A stretch of 64,000 nucleotides of DNA, taken from NCBI RefSeq assembly GCF_020618475.1, contig NZ_CP085340.1:434001-498000 (forward strand), read 5' to 3'. Position numbers and translations under genes: made by a program. The stretch comes from Haladaptatus halobius. GTDB taxonomy: Archaea; Halobacteriota; Halobacteria; Halobacteriales; Haladaptataceae. The notes beneath the pieces are model-generated. The model was given only the letters and a program-made list of their open reading frames with translations. It was not told where the DNA came from and did no database searches. Of the stretch, positions 44,411-52,403 are shown piece after piece (positions within the stretch are counted from its first letter, which is position 1; each line of letters opens with the position of its first letter).

Positions 44411-45357
44411 GCCTCCGTGTCTGTAGTGTCCTTCGACATCTCGACCGCGTTGTCCGTTGCTTTCGTGACTGGGGTTGCGTCCGAGAGAGCGTCGTCCTCG
44501 ACTGTAACCGAGTCCAACCGATCGTCTTGTTGAGCGCGTTTCTTATCCTCGAGATGCTCGCTGACGCGGGTCATGTACGCTTCCCACTCGTCTTGATCGG
44601 CGATGAGTGTGAGTTTCGATCCGCCAGTCGTGAGTGTGATTAGATTGTCGTGGTCGTGCGGATCACGCTCGGCTTGTGGCTTCTCACTCGAGAGTTTCGC
44701 GACGAATTGCATGGTTCGACGTACGGTGTTCCGATTCGTATCGAGCCCGTATTCATCGAGGATGTTCCGAACTTGTGCCGACGAGAGCTTCCAATTACCC
44801 TGTTCTTTCACCGCTCTCGCGTGGAATGCTTGCCACACGAAGGTCGCTCGATACTTGTTCCCCGAGAGGTCGTGGGTCTCGGTTTTCCGTGCCTTGGTCT
44901 TTCGGTGGATCGGGACGAGTTGCTCTGGATCAGCTGCGACTGTACCGCTTGTCGTACTCCCATTAGCGGCATTTTCACAATCGTCGAGTGCGCCGTCCGG
45001 GAGGTCTGTTCCAGTGTTATCCTCGACAATATCGCGGTCCCAACCAGCAAGCAAGAGCAACGCGTTGCGAAACATCTTATCGCGATTTTTTGCGTTCTGG
45101 AGCATGATGCCGATCGGATGGCCGGCAATCCAGATATCTTCTATTTCGGCGTCTTTTGGTGACTCCGCGTCTCGCAACTCGATGGCAGACCGCTGGTCTT
45201 GCTGTGCTTCAAGCTCGTCGATTCGTTCGTCTTTCTCAGCGACTTCTTGCTCGAGGTCGTCAATTCGATCGGTAAGTGATTGGACATGCTTGGCGAGGTC
45301 GGTGACCGAGACGTTTTCGAGCGTACTGGACGCTCCGGAAGCAGTGGTGTTACTCAT
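44395..45357 (-). CDS. Coiled-coil and winged-helix-like protein of element C
   Basis: A 320-residue protein. The N-terminal 55 residues (MSNTTASGASSTLENVSV, DLAKHVQSLTDRIDDLEQEV) match those of element B and form a coiled coil. After residue 80 it differs from A and B: HPIGIMLQNAKNRDKMFRNA, a central acidic linker, then a winged-helix-like region with WKLSSAQVRNILDEYGLD and NRNTVRRTMQFV near residue 200. ATG 45357 is fixed by the ATGAGTAA overlap with the upstream gene and by similarity to element B. It is the last gene of a five- or six-gene operon and ends inside a palindrome. DNA binding is inferred. Confidence 0.7.
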   Translation of the reverse strand: MSNTTASGASSTLENVSVTDLAKHVQSLTDRIDDLEQEVAEKDERIDELEAQQDQRSAIELRDAESPKDAEIEDIWIAGHPIGIMLQNAKNRDKMFRNALLLLAGWDRDIVEDNTGTDLPDGALDDCENAANGSTTSGTVAADPEQLVPIHRKTKARKTETHDLSGNKYRATFVWQAFHARAVKEQGNWKLSSAQVRNILDEYGLDTNRNTVRRTMQFVAKLSSEKPQAERDPHDHDNLITLTTGGSKLTLIADQDEWEAYMTRVSEHLEDKKRAQQDDRLDSVTVEDDALSDATPVTKATDNAVEMSKDTTDTEAVTLS

Positions 45358-45757
45358 TCGCAGACACCTCCGGTTTGACCGCCATGTCGTCTGTTGGCGT
45401 GGAAAGTCGCGGAAAATGCGCAATTGTGGTGAGCGAACCAATACAGCGGGCGGTCGTGTTAGTAGTAGTGTAGGTGTACTCGAGAACAATCATTGGCGAA
45501 TCGGCGTGGCTGGCCGTACAGTGGTAGGTGGCTTGCTGAATGTCGTCCTGTGCCGTCGTCGTCACCGGTGGTGCCGTCAGAACCAATTGTGGTGCGTGAC
45601 TCGTTACGGGGTGTGTCTCTCTGACCGTGAGAATCGTCCGTGGCAAGTCGGTCGTGGTAATGCGAACGCGATCACCGGACGAGAGTTGCTGGACGAGTGT
45701 GTAGGCATTGCGTGGATTCAGTGGCTTGGGAATGATCGAGTGCTGGTCGGTACTCAC
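45350..45757 (-). CDS. Element C operon gene, beta-rich unknown protein
   Basis: A 135-residue Thr-rich protein from a GTG start (MSTDQHSIIPKPLNPRNAY) with alternating hydrophobic and polar residues typical of beta strands (LVLTAPPVTTTAQ, MIVLEYTYTTTN). Its start overlaps the preceding gene by 4 bp and its stop overlaps the next by 8 bp. The last residues (DDMAVKPEVSANE) are echoed by the remnant at 24394 in element B. I do not recognise the family. It may be related to the preceding gene (both begin with a TDQ motif and contain a similar DRV or ERK strand), suggesting duplication. Confidence 0.6.
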   Translation of the reverse strand: MSTDQHSIIPKPLNPRNAYTLVQQLSSGDRVRITTTDLPRTILTVRETHPVTSHAPQLVLTAPPVTTTAQDDIQQATYHCTASHADSPMIVLEYTYTTTNTTARCIGSLTTIAHFPRLSTPTDDMAVKPEVSANE

Positions 45758-46086
45758 GCCTGCTCACCTCCCGTCGGGTTGGTGATGCACTCGACACGCG
45801 CACCCGTCCGAAGCCAGGTGTACCGCCCACTCGGTGAGAGATCGTAGTACTCGAGCGTTGTCTTGGTATGCTCAATCTCGTTGTAGTAGGCGTACTGGAG
45901 TCGATAGAGGTCGTGCGTTGGCGTGGCGACGTACAGCACGTGCTCGCCGGGCTCGGGGCCACGACAGGAGAGCTCTGGCTCGTGGTGGTCACACTGATAG
46001 ACGACACCCGTCAGTGTGCGCTTCTCCGTGTGGATCTGGATCGGGTCAGTGCATTCCAGTGTGAGAACCGTCCGCTGGTCGGTCAT
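45754..46086 (-). CDS. Element C operon gene, small beta-rich unknown protein
   Basis: A 110-residue protein starting MTDQRTVLTLECTDPIQIHT, with YQCDHHEPELSCRGPEPGEH and a YRLQYAYYNEIEHTKTTLEYY strand pair. ATG 46086 is fixed by the ATGA overlap with the preceding gene. Two cysteines and a histidine pair could bind a metal, but the pattern is not a known motif. Tight overlap on both sides shows co-translation. Its function is unknown. Confidence 0.6.
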   Translation of the reverse strand: MTDQRTVLTLECTDPIQIHTEKRTLTGVVYQCDHHEPELSCRGPEPGEHVLYVATPTHDLYRLQYAYYNEIEHTKTTLEYYDLSPSGRYTWLRTGARVECITNPTGGEQA

Positions 46087-46463
46087 TGCTCGGCCTCCCG
46101 TTTTTGGCGAAGGCGCTGACAGAGTTGGCAGGGTGCGTACTGATCGTCTTGTGCCGCTGCACGAGTGCAATACTCGAGCGGGCTGTCGGTATGCAGCGTA
46201 CAGAGTGGTTCGTTGTCCTCGTCGAGTTCGTGATAGGCGAAGGCGTCGCCTGCCTGCTGGTCGACGATAGCGACCGTCTCATCGGCAGGATAGGGGTCAG
46301 CAGCGATGCGCTGGTGGCGTTCAGCATCGGTGAGGTTGCTGGTGAACCGGCTGTCACAGTAATGGGAGTCGGTGATCTGCACCGCGTAGGTTCCACAGTG
46401 GGGACAGCGTTCGAACGTGTCTTCGATCTCGTCGGGGGTGATCGAGGTGGGCGTGTGGGTCAT
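46083..46463 (-). CDS. Element C operon gene, zinc-ribbon protein
   Basis: A 126-residue protein with CPHCG near residue 20, a single Cys near 35, and CQLCQ near 115, giving two CxxC knuckles. A Zn-bound ribbon is likely. The rest is acidic. ATG 46463 is the first in frame; the stop overlaps the next start. Small zinc-ribbon proteins of this kind are common in haloarchaeal plasmids and proviruses. The role is not known. Confidence 0.62.
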   Translation of the reverse strand: MTHTPTSITPDEIEDTFERCPHCGTYAVQITDSHYCDSRFTSNLTDAERHQRIAADPYPADETVAIVDQQAGDAFAYHELDEDNEPLCTLHTDSPLEYCTRAAAQDDQYAPCQLCQRLRQKREAEQ

Positions 46464-46519
46464 CGCCCATCACCTCCGATGGCTGTTGCTCTCTGGAGAG
46501 GGCGTTCTGTAGGGTGCAT

Positions 46520-47011
46520 TTACGCGCACACCTCAGTTGTGGTAGTGTGGGTGGCGTCGATGTCGTAGCATCGCTCGAGGATATGCTGGTAGTGCCTGCG
46601 GGTTTCTGCGTGGGTTTCGCCCGGTGGTGTCGAGGGGAGCTGTGGATTGCCCGTTTTGGTGGTGGCGACCGAGCGGTAGGTTTCGGTGTCGTCGGGAATT
46701 TGGAAGCCCTCTTCGTCGTAGTCGATCGGGCAGCGGCGTTCGAAGAATCGCTGGCAGTCTTGGGTGGCGTAAATGCAGTAGAGGTAGGGCTCTTGGCTAG
46801 TGGTTTTGGTTCGAGTTTGAAAGCCCACGCGGAGTTCGACGAGGTACGCCCAGGTGATCTCCTCGTCGGTAGTGGGCGTGGGTTGGTCGGGGTCCTGGGC
46901 AGCGGTTTCGGGTGTGGGTTCGAAGCGTTTGACGGGGTGGAAGGTGGTTTCGCCCAGATGGGCCTCGACGGAGAGAGCGCCGCCGTTGGGTTTCTCGTCG
47001 AATGACGCCAT
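46520..47011 (-). CDS. Element C operon gene, unknown soluble protein
   Basis: A 163-residue protein starting MASFDEKPNGGALSVEAHLG with an acidic, Pro/Thr-rich middle, YLYCIYATQDCQRFFERRCP and a His/Thr-rich tail. No membrane segment or known motif was found. Its ATG is fused to the stop of a 23-codon frame upstream (TAATG). A gap of 56 bp separates it from the next gene. It is the first substantial gene of the element C operon. Its function is unknown. Confidence 0.58.
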   Translation of the reverse strand: MASFDEKPNGGALSVEAHLGETTFHPVKRFEPTPETAAQDPDQPTPTTDEEITWAYLVELRVGFQTRTKTTSQEPYLYCIYATQDCQRFFERRCPIDYDEEGFQIPDDTETYRSVATTKTGNPQLPSTPPGETHAETRRHYQHILERCYDIDATHTTTTEVCA

Positions 47012-47082
47012 TAGTTGTGTCCCCCGAGAACGGGTGGTTGGTAGTCGATGCGTTTTTCTACGGAAAGGGTATTGCTAGTCAT
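47011..47082 (-). CDS. Leader-type short ORF of element C
   Basis: A 23-residue frame, starting MTSNTLSVEKRIDY and ending GGHN, has its stop TAA overlapping the next ATG by one base. Its own ATG lies directly against a perfect hairpin (47083-47101). Overlap and position suggest a translated leader or small protein; conservation cannot be judged here. Confidence 0.4.
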   Translation of the reverse strand: MTSNTLSVEKRIDYQPPVLGGHN

Positions 47083-47147
47083 GCTTCTGGTTCCCAGAAG
47101 CGCGGTCGGCGATTCCAGCGCCGGCCTTTCTGCAAGGCGTTCCGCGC
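47083..47147. repeat. Structured 5' end of element C: hairpin plus three-way junction
   Basis: GCTTCTGG/CCAGAAGC with loop TTC forms a hairpin at 47083-47101. Next to it GCGCGG (47100-47105) pairs with CCGCGC (47142-47147), enclosing GGCG/CGCC and GCCTT/AAGGC hairpins, a three-way junction. It lies directly upstream of the element C operon on the minus strand. Confidence 0.5.
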
Positions 47148-47297
47148 TCAGTTACTACTAGTATATCCATCACATTAAAACTTTGTATCTCGAAGTTGTA
47201 TATCAATGTGTGCTGTTTAAAACTTTCTACCCGCAACTCGCACACCAGTGTATTCCATCCCCAACGGTGAAGAGTAATGCCAATAAACTTCGTATCT

Positions 47298-47528
47298 ATG
47301 GAGTCTCCAGATAATCTCAATGAAACCGATATCGCTATTCTTGAACTACTAGTTAAAGGTCGTGAAACCCGGGGCTCCTTGGCGTCACGGCTTGAAAAAC
47401 ACGAAAATTACATTGGAGAACGTTTACGATGGCTTCGTGCTTATGATCTTGTCCAATATCGACACGAAGAAACTGCGCTCTATGAAATCACTGATAAAGG
47501 CCAAGAGTGGATGGAAAAACAGATCTAG
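47298..47528 (+). CDS. Small winged-helix regulator
   Basis: A 76-residue protein: NETDIAILELLVKGRETRGS, then ENYIGERLRWLRAYDLVQYR and LYEITDKGQEW. This is a compact winged-helix domain of a type widespread in haloarchaea. ATG 47298 is chosen because it begins at the domain edge; earlier starts add an unrelated extension. It is divergent from the element C operon across a 150-bp gap containing its structured 5' end, so it may control that operon. That is inference. Confidence 0.8.
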   Translation: MESPDNLNETDIAILELLVKGRETRGSLASRLEKHENYIGERLRWLRAYDLVQYRHEETALYEITDKGQEWMEKQI

Positions 47529-47849
47529 TGCCGTCTAGGACACCGTTCGGTGAAATAAAACTCCTAAGTTTAGAGTAACAGAAATGAAACTATGTTTTCT
47601 GGTCAGTCGTGATTATCCGGCTTCCGACAACGTTATCGCAACTTCAACTCCTGCAGCGCCCATCGGACCACTTCTCGGTACGAATTGACCGTACAGCCCG
47701 GAGCCGTACATAAATACGGTCGGTCTCCTGACCGTTGATTCCAACCCGTCACAGGACGCATCCCCCTGCCATCATGGACTTCACCGGATACGCTTCGGGA
47801 GACGACAAAAACCTCTGTAGTCCAGTGAAAGTGGAGTATGAAGCTCAAC
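47529..47849. other. Gap without recognisable gene
   Basis: About 320 bp after the winged-helix gene. No frame has protein-like composition and no strong repeat is visible. It may belong to the same decayed region as 47850-48471. Confidence 0.35.
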
Positions 47850-48471
47850 GCTGCTGTTTCTGTACGTTTGCTTCGTCGTAGAAATCCATTTCTCGCGTCG
47901 TACTTGTGCCTGCTGTCGATTTGAGCATTGTCTCCGTGTCATCCACCACAGCACTTTTGCTTTGTCTCTCCACGGCAGCAGTGTCCAGCTACGGGAAGTA
48001 ACAGGATACACCCTCGGGGTACCCCTCCCCTCGAAAAACGCGATTCAGGGTGAGATACAGGAGATAGTAACTCCATGCGATTTTTCTAAATTTTTGGCCT
48101 TGGGGGAACCTCAGAGGAACGACGGTCTGATTCGTGCCAACAGCCGCGAGGTACGTGATGCTCGTCGTCTCCGGTAAACCCGTTCCTTTATCTCCCTATG
48201 CGACAGCGTCGAAATGCACGCGGTACACGAAACTATCTCCGTTGAAGTACTTCGTCTGGTCGTATGGGCGTTGTCTGTACTTGTCTAGATACCCCTCGTA
48301 ATAGCTGGTTTGAGCGTCGATTACCCACGCAGGTACCCGTCGGAGTCGGTTTTTATGCGTTCTCTTTGCATGTGCTGAGTGGCCCTTCGGTGTGAGGGGT
48401 TCCCATAGTCCGAGCTTCATCCGTAGCCATCCAATCGTTTTCGCATATACCCTTGTATGTGGAGTGAGCAT
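47850..48471 (-). pseudogene. Possible decayed gene with in-frame stops
   Basis: One minus-strand frame from ATG 48471 gives 91 residues (VPAWVIDAQTSYYEGYLDKY is the most protein-like part). It then meets TAG, continues with TYLAAVGTNQTVVPLRF and IAWSYYLLYLTLNRVF, meets a second stop, and ends with SAVVDDTETMLKSTAGTSTT. The frame stays constant across both stops, which suggests a decayed gene of about 200 codons; chance cannot be excluded. An AT-rich promoter-like stretch precedes it (48480-48505). I recognise no family. Confidence 0.3.
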
Positions 48472-48806
48472 ACCTCAATCATCTATCATATAAGAAAGAA
48501 TGTTTTGTTCCTCATGATTTACATCAGTTCACGATGCAGATTCTGATGGAGACAACAGCTGCACGTCGGTCGAACGTTACTGCTGGCGTCAGCTTCGGTT
48601 CTGTTTGAAGACTAGACGGATGGGACGGAGACAAACTAATGTCCGACTCGACGCCATTTCGGAGGATATGAACCCATGCTTACGATTTAATGGCAAAGGA
48701 AAATAGAAGTAATATTCCACTTTCAGTCCATGCCGGCAGTTTTTTTGGATGAGCTGTTAAAACACTAGTAAGACACCTGCTTAGAAAGCAATCATAGGTG
48801 TAACCC
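48472..48806. other. Intergenic gap upstream of the radical-SAM gene
   Basis: AT-rich 335 bp with no supportable gene. It contains the inverted repeat at 48773-48801 just before the radical-SAM start. Confidence 0.4.
48773..48801. promoter_or_regulatory. Inverted repeat before the radical-SAM gene
   Basis: ACACCT (48773-48778) pairs with AGGTGT (48796-48801), enclosing GCTT/AAGC; it ends 5 bp before the ATG at 48807. Either an operator or a 5' hairpin is possible. Confidence 0.35.
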
Positions 48807-49859
48807 ATGTCACAAAAGCAAGTAAACACAGGGGACGATCCTACGAAAGCAGTCCTAAGTGAATCGGGACTAAACAGTAAACACCTCTGTGACTATGTGG
48901 TAAACGTAGCCACTGGATGTCGGCATGGATGTAAGTTCTGCTATGTCCCTTCCACTCCCGCAGTCAGAACACGACCAGATATGCTTAAAGAACAAGCGGG
49001 GGTAAACGATGCACAACGAGAATGGGGGAACTACGTTCTCTACCGGGATAACCTCCCTGAGCGACTTAGCAACCATCTTGATAGAAAACAGAAATGGAAA
49101 CAAACCCGTCGCGGTTGTGGAGTTGTAGGTATCTCATTCTCTACTGACTGCTATATGGATGGAAGAGCAGGGGCGATTACCCGTGATGCAGTGCAAACCC
49201 TTACTGAAAATGAAAAATATACACGGGTTTTAAGCCGGAATCCGATCTTGGCGTTACAGGACCATGACGTGTTCCAAGAAGCAGGTGAGTACGTCACAAT
49301 TGGCTCGTCAATACCTTGCTTACATTCAGAAAGTGTCGCAGCAATTGAACCGCGAGCGCCATCTCCTGAACACCGACTACGTGGTCTTATAGAGTTTGAC
49401 GATCTTGGTGTTCAAACATACGTCAGTATGAGCCCGACCTATCCTACTCTCGATAAAGACGATCTTCGCATGCAACTCAAGCAGATTGCAGCATGTAATC
49501 CAGCGGTGGTTTTTCATGAACCAATTAACCCACGGGGGGCGAATTTTGAAATGACGGTTGATGCTGCCCGAGAGGCAGGGCAGGAAAAGCTCGCACAGGA
49601 ATTATCGAAACTCCAAAACCGTGAGCGGTGGGCAGAATACGCGATGAAGCACCTTCGGTGGGTACAAGAACTCGGTGAGGAGTTAGATTTACCAGTTCAT
49701 TTATGGCCGGACAAGAATTTGCGAAATTATGTTTCACCGGATGAGGCCAAGTGGATAGAAAAGTGGCGACATCGTCAATCTCCGGAACCGTTTGGAGAGC
49801 GGGAACTACCATCCACTAAGCCACCGAAGTTAGAACGACATAGCGTTACGGCAGATTAA
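48807..49859 (+). CDS. Radical-SAM protein, three-Cys-motif / spore-photoproduct-lyase-like
   Basis: A 350-residue protein with the radical-SAM cluster motif CRHGCKFCYVP (CxxxCxxC) near residue 38, in the context VNVATGC that is typical of SplB-like and Rv2578c-like enzymes. GISFSTDCYMDGRAG near 105, SMSPTYPTLD near 210 and HEPINPRGANF near 240 complete the barrel. It binds a 4Fe-4S cluster and SAM and generates a 5'-deoxyadenosyl radical. The next gene, only 1 bp away and convergent, encodes a TcmP partner. Such pairs are known but their substrate is not established. Confidence 0.83.
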   Translation: MSQKQVNTGDDPTKAVLSESGLNSKHLCDYVVNVATGCRHGCKFCYVPSTPAVRTRPDMLKEQAGVNDAQREWGNYVLYRDNLPERLSNHLDRKQKWKQTRRGCGVVGISFSTDCYMDGRAGAITRDAVQTLTENEKYTRVLSRNPILALQDHDVFQEAGEYVTIGSSIPCLHSESVAAIEPRAPSPEHRLRGLIEFDDLGVQTYVSMSPTYPTLDKDDLRMQLKQIAACNPAVVFHEPINPRGANFEMTVDAAREAGQEKLAQELSKLQNRERWAEYAMKHLRWVQELGEELDLPVHLWPDKNLRNYVSPDEAKWIEKWRHRQSPEPFGERELPSTKPPKLERHSVTAD

Positions 49860-49860
49860 C

Positions 49861-50727
49861 TTATACAAAATCCCCAAGGCCAGATTGCCCCATTCGGTTT
49901 GACGCTTTCTCCCAAAGGGTATCTTGATTCATTATATCCTCCATTGCGTTCCTTGCACCATCGTTTTTACAAGCAAATACGAGATCAAAGCGACACCGCT
50001 CATCGTGTGGGGAAACGAGATCTTTCGTAAGTACCGGTCGAATAGCCCGATTTTCGTCGAGTTTTTCTTTGAATAGTTGAACATACTCTTCAGCACTTCC
50101 AGCTCGTGGCCATTCATCGTCGCCCATGGTTCGACGGACAGCATCTCTGGAATGTTCAGCGGCTGCACTACGCATAACCCCGGTAGACTGATAGTTGAGG
50201 AGAATGTCCACGTTTCCTCGTTCGAGCAAAGTGTCGAGTGTAGAGCGTTTAGCGGTCAACCCTTTCGGGTCAATAAAAGCGAACCAGTGCGGATTCGATC
50301 TCGAATGTTCAGCGAGAAAGTTCACGCCTTCATTTGAATCCATTTGCATGATACGGATATATGGGTTATCACATGCTGCAACGAGGAAATCATGATCCTC
50401 ACTTGGAGTCTCGTAGACATCAAATTCGAGTCTAAAGCGGTCAGCAAGTGTTTCATGGAGCTTATGGAAGTGGTCTTCGCTGAGTTCGTAGAGGTAAAAT
50501 CGCTCGAAGTAGTCGGAATAGTTCTCGATGGCTTGGATAGCAGATCCGTCGATAGTTAACCCATTATCGTTGACTATGGTTTTACCAGTGCCTGCATGAG
50601 TATCGATATACCACAAGCCAGTATCCCAATGTATGTCAAGTATCGTCGTGTACACGTCAAGATACTCTTCATGACTAACGAGCTTTGCAGCGGTTTTCTC
50701 ATCTCCTCCGGAGAAATGTTCCGTCAT
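49861..50727 (-). CDS. tcmP: Three-Cys-motif partner protein TcmP
   Basis: A 288-residue protein of the TcmP family, starting MTEHFSGGDEKTAAKL. It has YIDTHAGTGKT near residue 40, FAFIDPKGL near 150, the LLNYQSTGVMR region, and a C-terminal FDLVFACKNDGARNAMEDIM. The fold resembles an SAM-dependent methyltransferase (DTHAGTG as the cofactor loop and DPKG as motif IV). ATG 50727 matches the family start; an upstream in-frame ATG would add a hydrophobic extension. It is convergent with its radical-SAM partner. Its role is unknown; a link to mobile elements or defence is only a suggestion. Confidence 0.85.
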   Translation of the reverse strand: MTEHFSGGDEKTAAKLVSHEEYLDVYTTILDIHWDTGLWYIDTHAGTGKTIVNDNGLTIDGSAIQAIENYSDYFERFYLYELSEDHFHKLHETLADRFRLEFDVYETPSEDHDFLVAACDNPYIRIMQMDSNEGVNFLAEHSRSNPHWFAFIDPKGLTAKRSTLDTLLERGNVDILLNYQSTGVMRSAAAEHSRDAVRRTMGDDEWPRAGSAEEYVQLFKEKLDENRAIRPVLTKDLVSPHDERCRFDLVFACKNDGARNAMEDIMNQDTLWEKASNRMGQSGLGDFV

Positions 50728-50823
50728 AGGTTTGCTTACCTGAATATAGACAAGTTGAGAAGGATGAATAAATTTTACCATCGATATCTTACAGTTTCAT
50801 GAATTACTGTGCTCCAAACACAG

Positions 50824-51405
50824 TCACCTGTAACGCCATCCTAGGTCCAGTGTCTCAGAGCTAAAATCGAGCCACTGAGCCAGATCTAGCTTTCGAGCTT
50901 CTATTTGTCCGAAGCCAGTTAGGGGGTACATCTCGTCGTGTTTCTCGACGGCACCCACCGCACAAAGCCATTCGAGATGCCGTCCAACGATTACGGTGGG
51001 CAAGCTATAATCGGGGTACATCCAACGTAGATGGTTCTGGATTTCCTCTATCGTTCGCGCTCCACTATCGATTGCGACGAGGATTGTTTCGAAGCCTTTG
51101 ACGTGCTCGGTGAGCACGTTGAAAATCAATTGCGGGTCACCGGTCTCAGCAAACGCCTTTCCATGAGCGGTACTCGTATAGGTGTCATCATGGCGTTCAA
51201 GCAAATCAATTGCACGAACGAACTGGAGGTACATCTCGATCGTTGAGTCGCTCCTCGCGGCTGTGTTCGACCGTAACCATGCCCAGAGATCCTTCTGATT
51301 CGGATTTTCGGCATGGACGTACGTGAGCATTGCCTGGAGATTGGCGAGTCGTCCGTCAACGCCACCGAAGAATCGATCGGTGGTCATCCGTCGTTCGTCA
51401 GCCAT
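50824..51405 (-). CDS. Winged-helix domain protein
   Basis: A 193-residue protein starting MADERRMTTDRFFGGVDGRL. Helical N-terminal parts and two winged-helix-like segments (NTAARSDSTIEMYLQFVRAI and a second around LPTVIVGRHLEWLCAVGAV) are visible, ending in TGFGQIEARKLD. It is likely a DNA-binding protein. It is divergent from a truncated DUF6884 gene, and such genes are often neighbours in haloarchaeal accessory regions. ATG 51405 is chosen because residues before it do not resemble the family. Function unknown. Confidence 0.65.
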   Translation of the reverse strand: MADERRMTTDRFFGGVDGRLANLQAMLTYVHAENPNQKDLWAWLRSNTAARSDSTIEMYLQFVRAIDLLERHDDTYTSTAHGKAFAETGDPQLIFNVLTEHVKGFETILVAIDSGARTIEEIQNHLRWMYPDYSLPTVIVGRHLEWLCAVGAVEKHDEMYPLTGFGQIEARKLDLAQWLDFSSETLDLGWRYR

Positions 51406-51465
51406 AATTGGCTCCTTTCTAGTGAAACAATAAATGAGTACCACTTCGAGGTATTCTATAGTTCT

Positions 51466-51579
51466 ATGACTCGAACGATCGGCCTCATTAGTTGCACAAA
51501 ATCGAAAATGGACGAGCCTGCACAACCCAGAGACCTGTATGAACCATCGGCGCTCTTCCGGAAAGCCAGCGAGTACTGT
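51466..51579 (+). pseudogene. DUF6884-type protein, N-terminal fragment
   Basis: The frame starts MTRTIGLISCTKSKMDEPAQ and continues RDLYEPSALFRKASEYC, the conserved N-terminus of DUF6884-like proteins, and then diverges. The remaining hundred or more residues are missing. It meets the equally truncated sulfite-oxidase-like fragment on the other strand about 50 bp later. Confidence 0.65.
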
Positions 51580-51631
51580 AAAATCGTCGGAAACGTGACT
51601 CCCGTGAACTCGTTATCGAACCGGCTCCAGC

Positions 51632-51868
51632 CGTCACACAATGGAAATCCTGGAGCTGGGTTTCTCGGGGGAGGTCGTTGAACTCTCTCCACGAATACGT
51701 GAGTTCGTTCTCGACAGCACCGGTAACCGTGAACTCCCACGTTTCCATGTCCCACGAGGGTGTTCCACTCTTCGATAGCACCGGGAAGCGTTCGGTTCGT
51801 CGCTGTCCCGGCGGCAGTCGATTACCCCCGAACTCCGCATGAATCGAGGTGGCATCTCTGTCCCCCAT
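51632..51868 (-). pseudogene. Sulfite-oxidase-like molybdopterin protein, N-terminal fragment
   Basis: The minus-strand frame from ATG 51868 reads SGTPSWDMETWEFTVTGAVE, then LTYSWREFNDLPRETQLQDF and HCVT. This is the start of a molybdopterin-binding (sulfite oxidase/YedY-type) domain up to the region of its cofactor cysteine, after which similarity ends. Most of the domain is missing. It and the DUF6884 fragment are both cut off facing the same 50-bp interval. Confidence 0.65.
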
Positions 51869-51999
51869 ACTTGGTGCCACGGGGACCAGCTACAAGAATG
51901 TGAGTCCTGTGCGCGTTGCTTTCGGGTCCATCTCTGGGGCGTGACATCTATGGGGAGATTTATTTTGGTGGCTGCTGTACCTCAGTGGAGGTGACGCTC

Positions 52000-52251
52000 G
52001 TGCCTCTCATTCATTTCGAGATGGCGGACTCGACTGAACGAACCCAGATCGGGGAAGGGCTCGTTCGATTCGCGGTGCAGGCCGGACGGTTAGAAACCGG
52101 TCGCACCGAGGGAAAGTACTTTCTCATCCATGCCGACGGCTGTGGGGAAGACGGAAAGCGAATCAAACCGGGAGACGCGTTCTGCTTCGACACGGAAACA
52201 GGCGATATCCTCTGTATCGAGCACTGCCACAAGCGATCTGATGAGTCATGA
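52000..52251 (+). CDS. Small cysteine-containing protein of unknown function
   Basis: An 83-residue protein from GTG 52000. The start is set by a strong ribosome-binding sequence GGAGGTGA five bases upstream. It reads MPLIHFEMADSTERTQIGEG and has ADGCGEDGKRIKPGDAFCF and DILCIEHCHK, four Cys and several His that could bind metal. It lies just before the ZIP metal transporter on the same strand with 150 bp between. A role linked to metal handling is speculation. Confidence 0.6.
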   Translation: MPLIHFEMADSTERTQIGEGLVRFAVQAGRLETGRTEGKYFLIHADGCGEDGKRIKPGDAFCFDTETGDILCIEHCHKRSDES

Positions 52252-52403
52252 CGTCTGCTCAATCGTGAGCATGTTCCCTCGCGAAGATCCGTTTTACCGG
52301 TTTGAATTGCTGGTATAACAACGGCTGGCTGCCACATATATCTCGGCGGTGACGGGGAAAGGTATGATTCGCTGTGTGAGCACGAGTGTGATACCGTACG
52401 CTC

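Noticed and set aside
44603..45847. 414-codon plus-strand open frame opposite element C genes
   Set aside because: Ser/Arg-rich composition and position across three overlapping real genes show it is a shadow.
47633..48011. Suspected IS-element transposase remnants
   Set aside because: No DDE motif, no terminal repeats with target duplication and no transposase-like sequence in any frame.
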